From: Arthrobacter sp. 131MFCol6.1
GTDB taxonomy: Bacteria; Actinomycetota; Actinomycetes; Actinomycetales; Micrococcaceae
Length of the DNA stretch: 64,000 bases
NCBI RefSeq assembly: GCF_000374925.1
Contig: NZ_KB895541.1
Location: 560,122-624,121 of the forward strand
Direction: 5' to 3'
Shown: positions 45,313-52,937 of the stretch, piece after piece
How positions within the stretch are numbered: the first letter of the stretch is position 1
How the letters are laid out: each line of letters opens with the position of its first letter
The notes under the pieces: generated by a model
What the model was told of the DNA's origin: nothing
The model's database searches: none
What the model saw: only the letters and a program-made list of their open reading frames with translations
Made by a program: the position numbers and the translations under genes

Positions 45313-45840
45313 TCACCACCCGGCCGTGCCCGGGCCGCCCTTGAAAGGACCAACGATCTGCGTGGTGATCCAACCACCGTAGAAGTCACCTTCCTGGAAG
45401 GTCACCTGCTCGCCGTTGACTTGGCAGGAGTCCATGCGACCCGGGTAGAGCGCTACTCGGGTATTGAGCGCCTCGAACCCCCGGGTGGGTTCGGGGTAGG
45501 TCCACCCGGCACGGGGCACGACGACGCCGCCGGCAACGACGTCGAAGTAGTGCGCTTCTCCCTTGAACTCGCAGAAGGTGGTGCCCTCGACCGGGACGAG
45601 TGCGCCGGCAGGGAATGAGTCCAAAGGCAAGTAGTAGACAGGCGGATGACTCGTCTCCAGGACGCGCACCGCATCGGTGGTGTCGGCAATCACCTGCCCG
45701 CCCAGCCGCACGATTACCCGTTCGGATCGTGGCTCGACCCTTGGCGGTCGCGGATAGTCCCACACCGATTCCTGGCCAGCCTTGGGTTTGATGGGCTGGG
45801 GACGCCGGAAGAAGTCAGAGAAACCGTGAGCAGGAGTCAT
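45313..45840 (-). CDS. DUF427 family protein
   Basis: 175 residues. ESVWDYPRPPRVEPRSERVIVRLGGQVIADT, VLETSHPPVYYLP and FCEFKGEAHYFDV are the conserved blocks of DUF427, a small cytoplasmic beta-rich family of unknown function. The C-terminal third (GRMDSCQVNGEQVTFQEGDFYGGWIT) matches the long form of the family found in actinobacteria. Intact, in contrast to its two broken neighbours. Confidence 0.87.
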   Translation of the reverse strand: MTPAHGFSDFFRRPQPIKPKAGQESVWDYPRPPRVEPRSERVIVRLGGQVIADTTDAVRVLETSHPPVYYLPLDSFPAGALVPVEGTTFCEFKGEAHYFDVVAGGVVVPRAGWTYPEPTRGFEALNTRVALYPGRMDSCQVNGEQVTFQEGDFYGGWITTQIVGPFKGGPGTAGW

Positions 45841-45918
45841 ATCCCCATGTTGTCATCTTCTGCTGGGATGCCACCGTGAACGCGACGCATCCGAGCGATC
45901 GCCAACTCAGGGACGACC

Positions 45919-46017
45919 ATGGCGGCACTGGGAAACGAGATCCGATACGTGGTCATTCGCGTCGACTCCTTCTTCGCCGCATGGGGGACCGCATTCATCC
46001 GCTTGGCGTGGCGCTAG
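45919..46017 (+). CDS. Possible 32-residue amphipathic peptide
   Basis: ATG 45919 to TAG 46015 encodes MAALGNEIRYVVIRVDSF followed by a hydrophobic/aromatic C-terminus (FAAWGTAFIRLAWR). It looks like a membrane-active helix rather than a GC-driven chance frame, but there is no good ribosome site and it overlaps the convergent ppk2 stop by 4 bases. Weakly supported. Confidence 0.2.
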   Translation: MAALGNEIRYVVIRVDSFFAAWGTAFIRLAWR

Positions 46018-46949
46018 TCGCCGGCGGCTTCTCGGCCGCGGCGCACGATCAGCCGGTCGGGGCTGTGGACCACTGACGTGTCCTTGTCCTCGTAGTCGAA
46101 CTGGTTGAGGAAGTAGCGCATGGCGTTGATCCGTCCCCGCTTCTTGTCGTTGAACTTAATGGTGATCCACGGCGCATGGTCCGTGTCGGTCCGGAGGAAC
46201 GTTTCCTCCTTGGCGGCCGTGTACTCCTCCCACCGGTCCAGGGAAGCCAGATCGATAGGTGAGAGCTTCCAGCGCCGCACCGGGTCTATCTGTCGGATCG
46301 CAAAGCGGGTGCGCTGCTCGTGGCGTGTCACCGAGAACCAGAACTTGGTCAGGTGGATCCCGGAGTCCACCAGCATTCTCTCGAAGAGCGGGGCCTGAAC
46401 CATGAAGGTGTCGAACTCCTGCTCCGTGCAGAAGCCCATGACCCGCTCCACATTTGCCCGGTTGTACCAGGAGCGGTCGAACATCACGATCTCCCCGGCC
46501 GTGGGCAGGTGCTGGATGTAGCGCTGGAAATACCACTGGCCCAGTTCACGGTCAGAGGGTTTACTCAAGGCCACTGCCCGGGCCGAGCGGGGATTCAGGT
46601 GCTCGGTGAAGCGCTTGATTGTTCCGCCCTTGCCGGCCGCATCCCGGCCCTCGAAGACGATCACGTGCCTGAGCTCCTGGTCCTGGCCCCAGTACTGGAA
46701 CTTCAGCAGTTCAACCTGCAGCCGGTATTTCTCCAGCTCGTACTCCTCGCGGGACATCCGTTCCTCGTAGGGGTAGTCTTCCCGCCACGTCTGCACGGCC
46801 GAACCGCCGGGGTGGATGAGTTCCGGATCCTCGCCTTGCCCCCCGCGCACCGTATACCCCATCTCCACTAGATGGTCGATGGCCTCACGCAGGTTTTCCC
46901 GGAGCCAGCCCTGATCCTCGGGTGTCCATGTCCTGTCCGCCGGCGTCAT
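46014..46949 (-). CDS. ppk2: Polyphosphate kinase 2
   Basis: 311 residues with AAGGAGG before ATG 46949. The PPK2 core is complete: Walker A VIFEGRDAAGKGGTIKRF, LNPRSARAVALSKPSDRE and GQWYFQRYIQHLP, and Walker B VMFDRSWYNRANVERVMGF, then FWFSVTRHEQRTRF and KLSPIDLASLDRW. It reversibly transfers phosphate between polyphosphate and nucleoside diphosphates. The length and single domain match the one-domain NDP-phosphorylating group; direction in the cell cannot be inferred. Confidence 0.95.
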   Translation of the reverse strand: MTPADRTWTPEDQGWLRENLREAIDHLVEMGYTVRGGQGEDPELIHPGGSAVQTWREDYPYEERMSREEYELEKYRLQVELLKFQYWGQDQELRHVIVFEGRDAAGKGGTIKRFTEHLNPRSARAVALSKPSDRELGQWYFQRYIQHLPTAGEIVMFDRSWYNRANVERVMGFCTEQEFDTFMVQAPLFERMLVDSGIHLTKFWFSVTRHEQRTRFAIRQIDPVRRWKLSPIDLASLDRWEEYTAAKEETFLRTDTDHAPWITIKFNDKKRGRINAMRYFLNQFDYEDKDTSVVHSPDRLIVRRGREAAGD

Positions 46950-47160
46950 CCCCGGCCTCCTTCCGGCCCCCTCGAACCAACTGCCGGCCTTCCAGCTGGC
47001 GGCAACGTTCGATGCTCAACTGCGTACATAGAATGCGACCAGCCTAAGCCGACAGGTGGAGCTCACGATAGGGACGGGCTGGGGGACACTTCGCGCCACC
47101 AGTCCGGCCGGCAGGGACTACCTGTCCAGGCATGCCAGTGGTTCGGGTCGATGCTTCGCT

Positions 47161-47928
47161 TCAGAAGAGCGTGATGCCGGTGAGTTCGGCGAGTTTGTTG
47201 GTGAGCTTGTCCTGGAAATCGGCGTCGTTGACCTCCGGGGCCGGCTTCCGTGGCCGGCGGTGGTGCCAGTACATTCCAGAGACCTGCGCGGCGGGGTCAC
47301 CGCTGACGGCGAGCCAGCCCTGGGTGTCCTGGCCCATGGCGAGGTCGTCGGGGGCGCCGGCGCCTCCCATCTTGGTGGGCACCCAACCGGGGTCAACGGA
47401 GTTGCTGAGCACGTTGGTCCAGTGCCGGGCGACGGAAGCGGAGAGCGCGGATACGTAGAGCTTGCTCTCAGAGTAGGCCGCGCTGGCGTTCCAGCTCCGT
47501 CGGGTCCAATCGATGTCCTGGAGGTTTCCGCTGGCCGCGAGGTGCATCCCGCTGCTGAGGTAGATCAGGCGGTGGGGCCGCTCGATCAGGGCGGTCAAAA
47601 TGTAAGGGGCTAGAACGTTGACGGCCAGGGTGCGGGAGTGTCCCTCCGGGGTCGCGACGCGCCCCGGCGAGAGGTAGACGCCGGCGTTGTGGATGACCGC
47701 GTCCATCCGCCCGTGAGCGTTCACCTGAGCGGCCAGCTCCCGGGTTTCGGAAGCCCTGCTGAGGTCACCGATCACGATGCCGATGCCTTGCCGTGCGAGT
47801 TCGTCGACGGCGGCGGCGCGTTCCCTGGAGCGGGCGTGCAGCAGGACCTCGTCGCCGCCGTTCAGGAGCGTCCGGGCGGTGGCGAGGCCGAGTCCGTCGG
47901 TCGAGCCGGTGATGAAAATGCGCGACAT
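47161..47928 (-). CDS. Short-chain dehydrogenase/reductase
   Basis: 255 residues. The cofactor loop is FITGSTDGLGLATAR, then VIHNAGVYLSPG, catalytic Ser in LIYLSSGMHLA and YSESK as the Tyr/Lys pair, so the active site is complete. The C-terminus (DLAMGQDTQGWLAVS, SGMYWHHRRPRKPAP) is typical of an SDR group annotated as daunorubicin C-13 ketoreductase-like. It is last in an ArsR-SRPBCC-SDR unit, separated from SRPBCC by 150 bases containing a long hairpin. Confidence 0.88.
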   Translation of the reverse strand: MSRIFITGSTDGLGLATARTLLNGGDEVLLHARSRERAAAVDELARQGIGIVIGDLSRASETRELAAQVNAHGRMDAVIHNAGVYLSPGRVATPEGHSRTLAVNVLAPYILTALIERPHRLIYLSSGMHLAASGNLQDIDWTRRSWNASAAYSESKLYVSALSASVARHWTNVLSNSVDPGWVPTKMGGAGAPDDLAMGQDTQGWLAVSGDPAAQVSGMYWHHRRPRKPAPEVNDADFQDKLTNKLAELTGITLF

Positions 47929-47979
47929 GGGATGGCCCTTTAGGTGGTTCGGGAAGCCGACAGGCTGGCGGGGATACGA

Positions 47980-48021
47980 ACGACGGCGCCGCTCACCTCG
48001 CGAGGTGACGGGCGCCGTCGT
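47980..48021. terminator. 42-bp near-perfect palindrome between SRPBCC and SDR genes
   Basis: The sequence is symmetric around 48000.5: an 11-base outer stem (ACGACGGCGCC / GGCGCCGTCGT) and a 16-base inner palindrome TCACCTCGCGAGGTGA, separated by two mismatched positions on each side. In RNA it makes a very stable hairpin, which could end or attenuate transcription between the two minus-strand genes. There is no T-run. Confidence 0.5.
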
Positions 48022-48078
48022 CGTCAGATCCCGACGTCGAACCGGCCGGTCGACGGATCGGCACCCGGTCGCCTGCGT

Positions 48079-48513
48079 CTAGGCGGATTCGAGAACGTTC
48101 TTGAGATTGGTCAACTGCGCGACTTCGGCATTCATGGTGCGGACAATCACCGGGCCCACTAGTTTCATGAGTCCCTTGGGCTCCAGGTCCAGGGTGAAGC
48201 GAACCATCGTTCCGCCCGGCGCTTCACTGAGCCGGTACGCACCGGCCGGCCGGGCGGGGCCGGCCACGACCTGGAAGCCCAGACGCTTTCCGGGGTCCGC
48301 CGCGGTGATTTCGTAGTCCCCGACGATCGGCCGGCCGCCGGGACCCGAGAGGGTCTGGCTGTACACGGCCCCGAGGTCCCCGGGTGTTCCACTCTTCAGT
48401 GCTATGTCCTGAACCCCCGAGCGCCATGCGCGGTTGTTCAGCCCATCCGCGAGGAACGCATAGACGTCCTCGGGTGAACGGTTGATGGTCGTCTCGTTCT
48501 CGGCGTGAGCCAT
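48079..48513 (-). CDS. SRPBCC (polyketide-cyclase-like) family protein
   Basis: 144 residues forming one START-like domain: TTINRSPEDVYAFLADGLNNRAW at the N-terminus, SQTLSGPGGRPIVGDYEIT in the middle and the long C-terminal helix with NAEVAQLTNLKNVLE. Such proteins bind hydrophobic ligands in a cavity; no catalytic residues can be assigned. It follows the ArsR gene by 81 bases on the same strand and is probably under its control. Confidence 0.83.
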   Translation of the reverse strand: MAHAENETTINRSPEDVYAFLADGLNNRAWRSGVQDIALKSGTPGDLGAVYSQTLSGPGGRPIVGDYEITAADPGKRLGFQVVAGPARPAGAYRLSEAPGGTMVRFTLDLEPKGLMKLVGPVIVRTMNAEVAQLTNLKNVLESA

Positions 48514-48594
48514 TCATACCCCTACTGGTATTCGTCCGGATGCTTCCAGACCGGTCGATCGATGTTGTCCATACAGTACGGCGCGCGCCGGCAT

Positions 48595-48957
48595 CTAGCG
48601 GACTGCCTCTTCCGGCTCGTCAGCCATGGGGCTCAGGTTCAAACGGGTGGTGACGAGGAGGGAGCCGAGCAGGGATCGGGCGGCCGCGAGCAGGGCATTA
48701 ACCTCCGGGCTGGCCAGTTCATAGAACAACCTGCCCTCGCGGCGTGAGGGCACAATCAGGCGCTGGCGGCGGAGCAGGCTCAAATGCTGGGAGAGGTTCG
48801 ATGGCTCAAGGCCCGTGTTGTCGCGCAGTCTGCTTACGGCAACTGGTCCGTCGGCGAGCATTTCCAGCAACTGGATCCGGGCAGGGTGACCCATGGCCTT
48901 GAACAGTTCTGCCTTCACATCAGTCAGGACCGGACTTGCGGGAAGATCATCCGGCAT
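48595..48957 (-). CDS. ArsR-family transcriptional regulator
   Basis: 120 residues with AAGGAGGG before ATG 48957. Winged helix: FKAMGHPARIQLLEML, then VSRLRDNTGLEPSNLSQHLSLLRRQRLIVPSRREGRLFYEL. There is no CVC-type metal site in the recognition helix, so a metal sensor role is unlikely and another ligand is implied. The C-terminal extension includes a hydrophobic stretch SLLGSLLVTTRL. An imperfect TTCA-A/T-rich-TGAA repeat lies 21 bases upstream. It leads the ArsR-SRPBCC-SDR unit. Confidence 0.9.
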   Translation of the reverse strand: MPDDLPASPVLTDVKAELFKAMGHPARIQLLEMLADGPVAVSRLRDNTGLEPSNLSQHLSLLRRQRLIVPSRREGRLFYELASPEVNALLAAARSLLGSLLVTTRLNLSPMADEPEEAVR

Positions 48958-48977
48958 CGGGACTTCCCTCCTTCACT

Positions 48978-48992
48978 TTCAAATATTCTGAA
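48978..48992. promoter_or_regulatory. Candidate ArsR operator TTCAAATATTCTGAA
   Basis: TTCA and TGAA arms around an AT-rich centre, resembling SmtB/ArsR 12-2-12 operators. It sits 21 bases upstream of the arsR-like ATG, where binding would cover the promoter. Two of the seven symmetric pairs do not match. Confidence 0.4.
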
Positions 48993-49038
48993 CCGCGCGT
49001 CTGTGCGGACTCCGTCGACAGGAAAACTAGCACGTGCA

Positions 49039-49056
49039 AGACAGAAAAGTCTGTCT
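49039..49056. promoter_or_regulatory. Inverted repeat AGACAGA-N4-TCTGTCT
   Basis: Perfect 7-base arms, 82 bases upstream of the arsR-like start. The half-site AGACAG/CTGTCT is the same as in the repeats before the SDR operon at 29.0 kb, although the spacer is longer. It suggests a shared regulator. Confidence 0.45.
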
Positions 49057-49300
49057 CGCACACCCCTGATTTCGTAAGTCCGCTTACATATCGTAGCGCC
49101 GGACCAATGCCGTGTCTTCGCCGCCGCCAGACAGGGTGGTACCTCTTGCGCAGGTGACATGCATAGTTCAGACTTTCATGAATTCATCAATTCGATCCGG
49201 CCGGTACGTGTAACTGGCATCGTTCGGGTGGATTCAGGCTGTTCCCGGTGACAACGGCGTCGCCGGGAGCAATCGGGTCCCGGCTGCCCAGGAGGGTTCT

Positions 49301-49765
49301 ATGACAGGCATGTTCGAACTGTTCACCGATTCCGACACTTCCTACCGCTTTCGACTTACTGCCCCGGACGGGACCGTCATGGCCCTCTCCAAGCCCTTTC
49401 CTGACCTGCCATCGGCGGTGGCCGGGATCGCGGCAGTTCGGGAGTATGCCGGCATGGGGCTGGTCGCGGAAATTCCCGCACCGCGAGATGACGCGCAGCT
49501 CCAGTCCGCGGCCTCAGGCATTCCCATGCAGCCCGGCGCGCAGAGGCGCGGAGTCCACGAGGCCCACGTAAAGAGCCCGCGCGCCCGGGCGAGGCTAGCC
49601 CGGGACGGGGCGCCGAGATCCCTTGAAGGGCCGCCGCGCCTCCGCATCCCGTCCGCAGCGCGCTTCTTGGGCAGTCGTGCTGTGACCCGGAACCAGCAGA
49701 TGATCGTGCGGTGGCGGCAGGCACTGGAGACGCGGACCGCACAGGTTGGGCTCGGCTCGTGCTGA
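49301..49765 (+). CDS. DUF1508 (YegP-like) protein with atypical C-terminus
   Basis: 154 residues from ATG 49301 after CAGGAGGG. Residues 1-60 form a YegP repeat: FELFTDSDTSYRFRLTAPDGTVMALSKPF with SAVAGIAAVREYA. From about residue 65 the sequence turns Arg/Ala/Pro-rich (RARARLARDGAPRSLEGPPRLRIPS) and matches nothing known. The original gene may have ended near residue 65, with the rest read through after loss of a stop or a frameshift. YegP proteins are small, stress-associated and of unknown function. Confidence 0.6.
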   Translation: MTGMFELFTDSDTSYRFRLTAPDGTVMALSKPFPDLPSAVAGIAAVREYAGMGLVAEIPAPRDDAQLQSAASGIPMQPGAQRRGVHEAHVKSPRARARLARDGAPRSLEGPPRLRIPSAARFLGSRAVTRNQQMIVRWRQALETRTAQVGLGSC

Positions 49766-49817
49766 CCGTAACCCCGGGCCGGGCGCCCGCCGACGGACCG
49801 GGCAGGCGGGCCTGGCC

Positions 49818-50495
49818 ATGACGGAGTTGAAAGCATTGCAGGCTTACTCCAGCGCGCTGGTTGCCGAGGACTGCCTCGCCGGGACCTTTCGCTACGACGT
49901 GGTCGCGGGGGAGCTGCAGTGGTCCGAGCAGATTTACCAGATCCACGGCTACCGCCGGGGCGAGGTGGTGCCCACGGTGGGTGTCCTGATGCAGCACGTG
50001 CATCCTGAAGACCGGAAGCAGTGCAGGGAAATTTTTGAGGATGTGTGCCGTGGCGGAGGGTTTTTTGCCACCTACCATCGTCTCTTCGACGCACGCCGGC
50101 GCGAACGCCGCGTCCTGACGGCGGGGGAGGGGGTGCCGGACAGTGACGGGAAGGTCTTGTTCGTTGACGGGTTCATCCTCGACCTCACCAGGACAGTTCA
50201 ACTTGAAACAGACCGGTCCGCCCGCGAGGCTGTCGCCGGAGCCATCGGCACCCGAGGCCTTATCGAACAGGCCAAGGGCATCCTGATGGGAATACTCCAT
50301 ATCGGTTCCGACGACGCCTTCGAACGGCTTTCCGCCTACAGCCAGCACCACAACATCAAGTTGGCCCACACGGCGTCGGCGATGGTCCGGCTGGCTAACA
50401 GCACGCACGAAGCCGCGACCCTCCGCAGCTTCGTCCAGGCATTGGACAGTCGTTTCTCGCAACGCCGCGAAAGCGACCGGGTTCTCCATCCTTAG
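49818..50495 (+). CDS. PAS-ANTAR RNA-binding antitermination regulator
   Basis: 225 residues from ATG 49818; the frame is open further upstream but overlaps the previous gene. A PAS domain (residues 15-130) has AGTFRYDVVAGELQWSEQIYQIHGY and HVHPEDRKQCREIFEDV. A C-terminal ANTAR domain follows, GTRGLIEQAKGILMGILHIGSDDAFERLSAYSQHHNIKL. Such proteins bind paired hairpins in mRNA leaders and prevent termination in response to the PAS signal. It lies 52 bases after the DUF1508 gene. Confidence 0.88.
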   Translation: MTELKALQAYSSALVAEDCLAGTFRYDVVAGELQWSEQIYQIHGYRRGEVVPTVGVLMQHVHPEDRKQCREIFEDVCRGGGFFATYHRLFDARRRERRVLTAGEGVPDSDGKVLFVDGFILDLTRTVQLETDRSAREAVAGAIGTRGLIEQAKGILMGILHIGSDDAFERLSAYSQHHNIKLAHTASAMVRLANSTHEAATLRSFVQALDSRFSQRRESDRVLHP

Positions 50496-50608
50496 GGGGA
50501 ATTGGGGCGCCGGCGGGTCCATGCGCCGGTCCGCCGGCGTCGTACCGGCGTCGTACGGGCCGGAAACGCCGGGGGGAGTCCGGCGGAGACTGATAGCACA
50601 CTCCGAGG

Positions 50609-50620
50609 CAGACCGGTCTG
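50609..50620. promoter_or_regulatory. Palindrome CAGACCGGTCTG upstream of tetR gene
   Basis: Perfect 12-base palindrome 32 bases before the TetR-family start, the normal place for an autoregulatory operator. Its CAGAC/GTCTG half-site matches that of the repeats at 29.0 kb, with a 2-base instead of a 6-base spacer. Confidence 0.5.
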
Positions 50621-50652
50621 TACGCCTCGGTCCGGTGTAAAATTTTTTTATC

Positions 50653-51270
50653 ATGACTGTCAACGACGCCGAGGGTCCTACGCTGCTGCCTGCCACAGCC
50701 ATGGCCGGACGCGACGAGCCGGTGGACCGTATTCTCGCCACCGCCTACGAGTTGTTCTCCCGCCGCGGTATCCGCGATGTAGGGGTCAATGAGCTGATCA
50801 GCAGTTCAGGGGTCTCGAAGGCAACCTTCTACCGGCACTTTCCGTCCAAGGACGCCCTGGTGCTGGCCTTCCTGGAACTCCGCGACCAGGTGTGGACCGT
50901 TGACCTGATCGTGGCCGAGGCCAGCCGGCGGGGCAACACCCCCGAGGAGAGGCTGCTCGCCGTCTTTGACGTGTTCGGGGACTGGTTCCAGCGCGAGGAT
51001 TTCGAGGCGTGCTCGTTTATCAACGTGCTGCTGGAGATGGGCGCCGGGCATCCGCTGGGCAAGGCGAGCATCGATTACCTCAGCCGTATCCGCGGGCATA
51101 TCCAGGCCCTGGCCGAGGAGGCCGGGCTGGACCGCCCGGAGGAATTTGCCCGGTCCTGGCACATCCTGATGAAGGGCTCCATCATTTCCGCCACCGAGGG
51201 GGACGCGCTGGCCTCTAAGCGCGCCCAGCAGATGGCGCGATGGCTCATTGAGCACCACCGGGGCCTCTAG
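50653..51270 (+). CDS. TetR/AcrR-family transcriptional regulator
   Basis: 205 residues. N-terminal helix-turn-helix: DRILATAYELFSRRGIRDVGVNELISSSGVSKATFYRHFPSKDALVLAFL. The C-terminal ligand domain has FEACSFINVLLEMGAGHP, close to the C-terminal type found in TetR regulators of oxidoreductase genes, with a single Cys in ACSF that could sense electrophiles (inference). The ATG follows an AT-rich stretch (AAATTTTTTTATC) with no ribosome site. The palindrome upstream suggests autorepression. Confidence 0.9.
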   Translation: MTVNDAEGPTLLPATAMAGRDEPVDRILATAYELFSRRGIRDVGVNELISSSGVSKATFYRHFPSKDALVLAFLELRDQVWTVDLIVAEASRRGNTPEERLLAVFDVFGDWFQREDFEACSFINVLLEMGAGHPLGKASIDYLSRIRGHIQALAEEAGLDRPEEFARSWHILMKGSIISATEGDALASKRAQQMARWLIEHHRGL

Positions 51271-51440
51271 CCGCTGCGCCCGGGGATTCCCCCACCTTCG
51301 TTGCCGGCGCCTGACCCGGCTCGCGCCCTAGCGTCCTGAGAAGCCGTTCCGAAAACCGCTGCGCCATGCCCAGGCCGCGGCCCCCAGGAGCGGCGATTTC
51401 CGATCACTGACCCCTTCGTCCGCTGAGTACTTGCAGAATG

Positions 51441-51458
51441 CGTTAGTCGCCACTAACG
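51441..51458. promoter_or_regulatory. Inverted repeat CGTTAGT-cgcc-ACTAACG, ArsR operator candidate
   Basis: Perfect 7-base arms 8 bases before the chosen GTG of the second ArsR-type gene, overlapping a TATTAT hexamer (51459-51464). This is a typical autoregulatory ArsR operator position. Confidence 0.55.
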
Positions 51459-51466
51459 TATTATCT

Positions 51467-51838
51467 GTGTTGGATGCCTTGGAGATTGCTGCGGAGCCGA
51501 ACCGTCGACGCCTGCTGCATCTTCTCGCCAGCCGCGAACAGGCGGTCGGGGAGCTGGCCGCCCATTTCACGGTCAGCCGCTCCGCGGTGTCCCAGCACCT
51601 GCTGTTGCTGGAACAGGCCGGCCTGGTATCAGCCCGCAAAGAGGGCCGGAACAGGTACTACCGACTCGACCCAGCGGGCATGGGCCGGCTGCGTGAACTT
51701 GTCGAACAGTTCTGGACCGACGAACTGGATCTGCTGGCATCGGATGCGGCCGCACTTGCCGCCCAGCGTCACGGGCCTCCGCAACATCACACGACCAATT
51801 CAGATACTTCGCCTCAAAACAAAGGACCATTCTCATGA
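51467..51838 (+). CDS. ArsR-family transcriptional regulator
   Basis: About 123 residues from GTG 51467; a TTG at 51431 would place the operator inside the gene and is less likely. Winged helix: LEIAAEPNRRRLLHLLASREQAVGELAAHFTVSRSAVSQHLLLLEQAGLVSARKEGRNRYYRLDP. No metal-binding Cys pairs. This PadR/ArsR-type group is usually paired with an AHSA1/SRPBCC gene, as here: the stop overlaps the next start by 4 bases (ATGA). Confidence 0.88.
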   Translation: MLDALEIAAEPNRRRLLHLLASREQAVGELAAHFTVSRSAVSQHLLLLEQAGLVSARKEGRNRYYRLDPAGMGRLRELVEQFWTDELDLLASDAAALAAQRHGPPQHHTTNSDTSPQNKGPFS

Positions 51839-52815
51839 CGTTCGAGAAAACCATTCACCTGCCCGTCGGCGCCGACGAGGCCTTTGCGCTCATCACTGAG
51901 CCGGAACGTCTGCGACGCTGGCAAACGGTGGCGGCCCGCGTCGACCTTCGCATTGGCGGCGAATACCGATGGACCGTCACTCCCGGCCACCACGCCGCCG
52001 GCACGTTCCAAGAGATCGAGCCCGGCAAGCGCATCGTTTTCACCTGGGGCTGGGAGTCCGGAATGGACCTGGCGCCGGGCGCGTCCACGGTGACGATCAC
52101 GCTGGAGCCCGACGCCGAGGGCACCACACTCCGTCTGGTCCATGCCGGCCTCAACGCCGAACAGGCCGCGGCACATGCCGAAGGCTGGAACCACTATCTG
52201 GACCGCTTGATCGCCGAGACCTCCTCCCCGGCAGGCGCCGGTCCGGACGAATGGTCGGCGGCCCCGGACTCGATCGATCACATCAGCTCGGCTGAGGCAT
52301 CGCTCGCCGTGCTCCTGGGCGTGCTGCGCAAGCTCACCCCGGAGGACCGTGAGAAGGCCACGCCGTGCGAAAATTTCACCGCCCACGAATTGCTGGAGCA
52401 CCTGGCCGGTTCGCTGAAGCATGTCGGCGGCGCGCTGGGCGCGGATGTGAGCGACGACGCCGGGGCGGGCCCAGAAGTTCGCATCGCCAAACTCGCGCAG
52501 GCCACCCTGGAGGCGTTCGGCCGCCGCGGCGTCGAAGGCACCATCGACATGGGCTTCGCCGAGCTGCCCGCGACCGTCGTCGCCGGGATCATCAACCTCG
52601 AGCTGCTCGTCCACGCGTGGGACTTCGCGAAGGCCACCGGCCAGGAACTCGTCGTCTCCGACGTCGTCACGGATCACGTTGAGGCCCTGGCCCTGGTGAC
52701 CATCTCGGATCAGGTCCGCGCGAGCGGCAGCTTCGCCGCCGCCCAGCCGGTCGCGGAATCCGCGAGCAGCCTGGAACGCCTGATCGCGTTCACCGGCCGG
52801 ACCGTCACCGTCTGA
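51835..52815 (+). CDS. AHSA1/SRPBCC domain fused to maleylpyruvate-isomerase-type (TIGR03086-like) domain
   Basis: 326 residues with two domains. Residues 1-130 are an AHSA1-type SRPBCC fold: VGADEAFALITEPERLRRWQTVAARVDLRIGGEYRWTV, RIVFTWGWE and HAEGWNHYLDRL. Residues 145-325 are a mycothiol-dependent maleylpyruvate isomerase/DinB-like four-helix domain: TPCENFTAHELLEHLAGSLKHVGGALG and NLELLVHAWDFAKATGQ, with His residues placed to bind metal. These domains normally sit on separate proteins. Mycothiol-linked detoxification is an inference. Co-transcribed with the ArsR gene and followed 3 bases later by a hairpin. Confidence 0.85.
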   Translation: MTFEKTIHLPVGADEAFALITEPERLRRWQTVAARVDLRIGGEYRWTVTPGHHAAGTFQEIEPGKRIVFTWGWESGMDLAPGASTVTITLEPDAEGTTLRLVHAGLNAEQAAAHAEGWNHYLDRLIAETSSPAGAGPDEWSAAPDSIDHISSAEASLAVLLGVLRKLTPEDREKATPCENFTAHELLEHLAGSLKHVGGALGADVSDDAGAGPEVRIAKLAQATLEAFGRRGVEGTIDMGFAELPATVVAGIINLELLVHAWDFAKATGQELVVSDVVTDHVEALALVTISDQVRASGSFAAAQPVAESASSLERLIAFTGRTVTV

Positions 52816-52818
52816 CGT

Positions 52819-52844
52819 CTAAGCGGTCCTGCGTCTCCGCTTAG
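52819..52844 (+). terminator. Hairpin CTAAGCGG-N10-CCGCTTAG
   Basis: Perfect 8-base stem and 10-base loop beginning 3 bases after the stop of the SRPBCC/MDMPI-type fusion gene. No T-run follows. Position strongly suggests transcription termination. Confidence 0.55.
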
Positions 52845-52937
52845 CCTGAAGGACTTGGTTCACATGAGGCACTGACGCGCGCAATGGTGTACGTTGGCTT
52901 CCCGTCAGAACTAAACACAGGAATGAGAGTCACCCCC

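Larger units (their letters stand above)
48958..49300. other. 343-base gap: ArsR operon control region and DUF1508 gene upstream region
   Basis: No gene seen. It holds the ArsR-type imperfect palindrome (48978-48992), an AGACAGA/TCTGTCT inverted repeat (49039-49056), and a 10-base palindrome ATGAATTCAT near 49178. The right end carries the ribosome site of the DUF1508 gene. The local base composition is more AT-rich than the neighbours, as expected for promoters. Confidence 0.45.

Noticed and set aside
49178..49187. ATGAATTCAT palindrome as an operator
   Set aside because: Ten-base AT-rich palindromes occur by chance and no related copy was seen nearby.
49377..50741. 454-codon minus-strand frame over the DUF1508 and PAS-ANTAR genes
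   Set aside because: The plus strand shows recognisable domains and ribosome sites; the minus frame does not.
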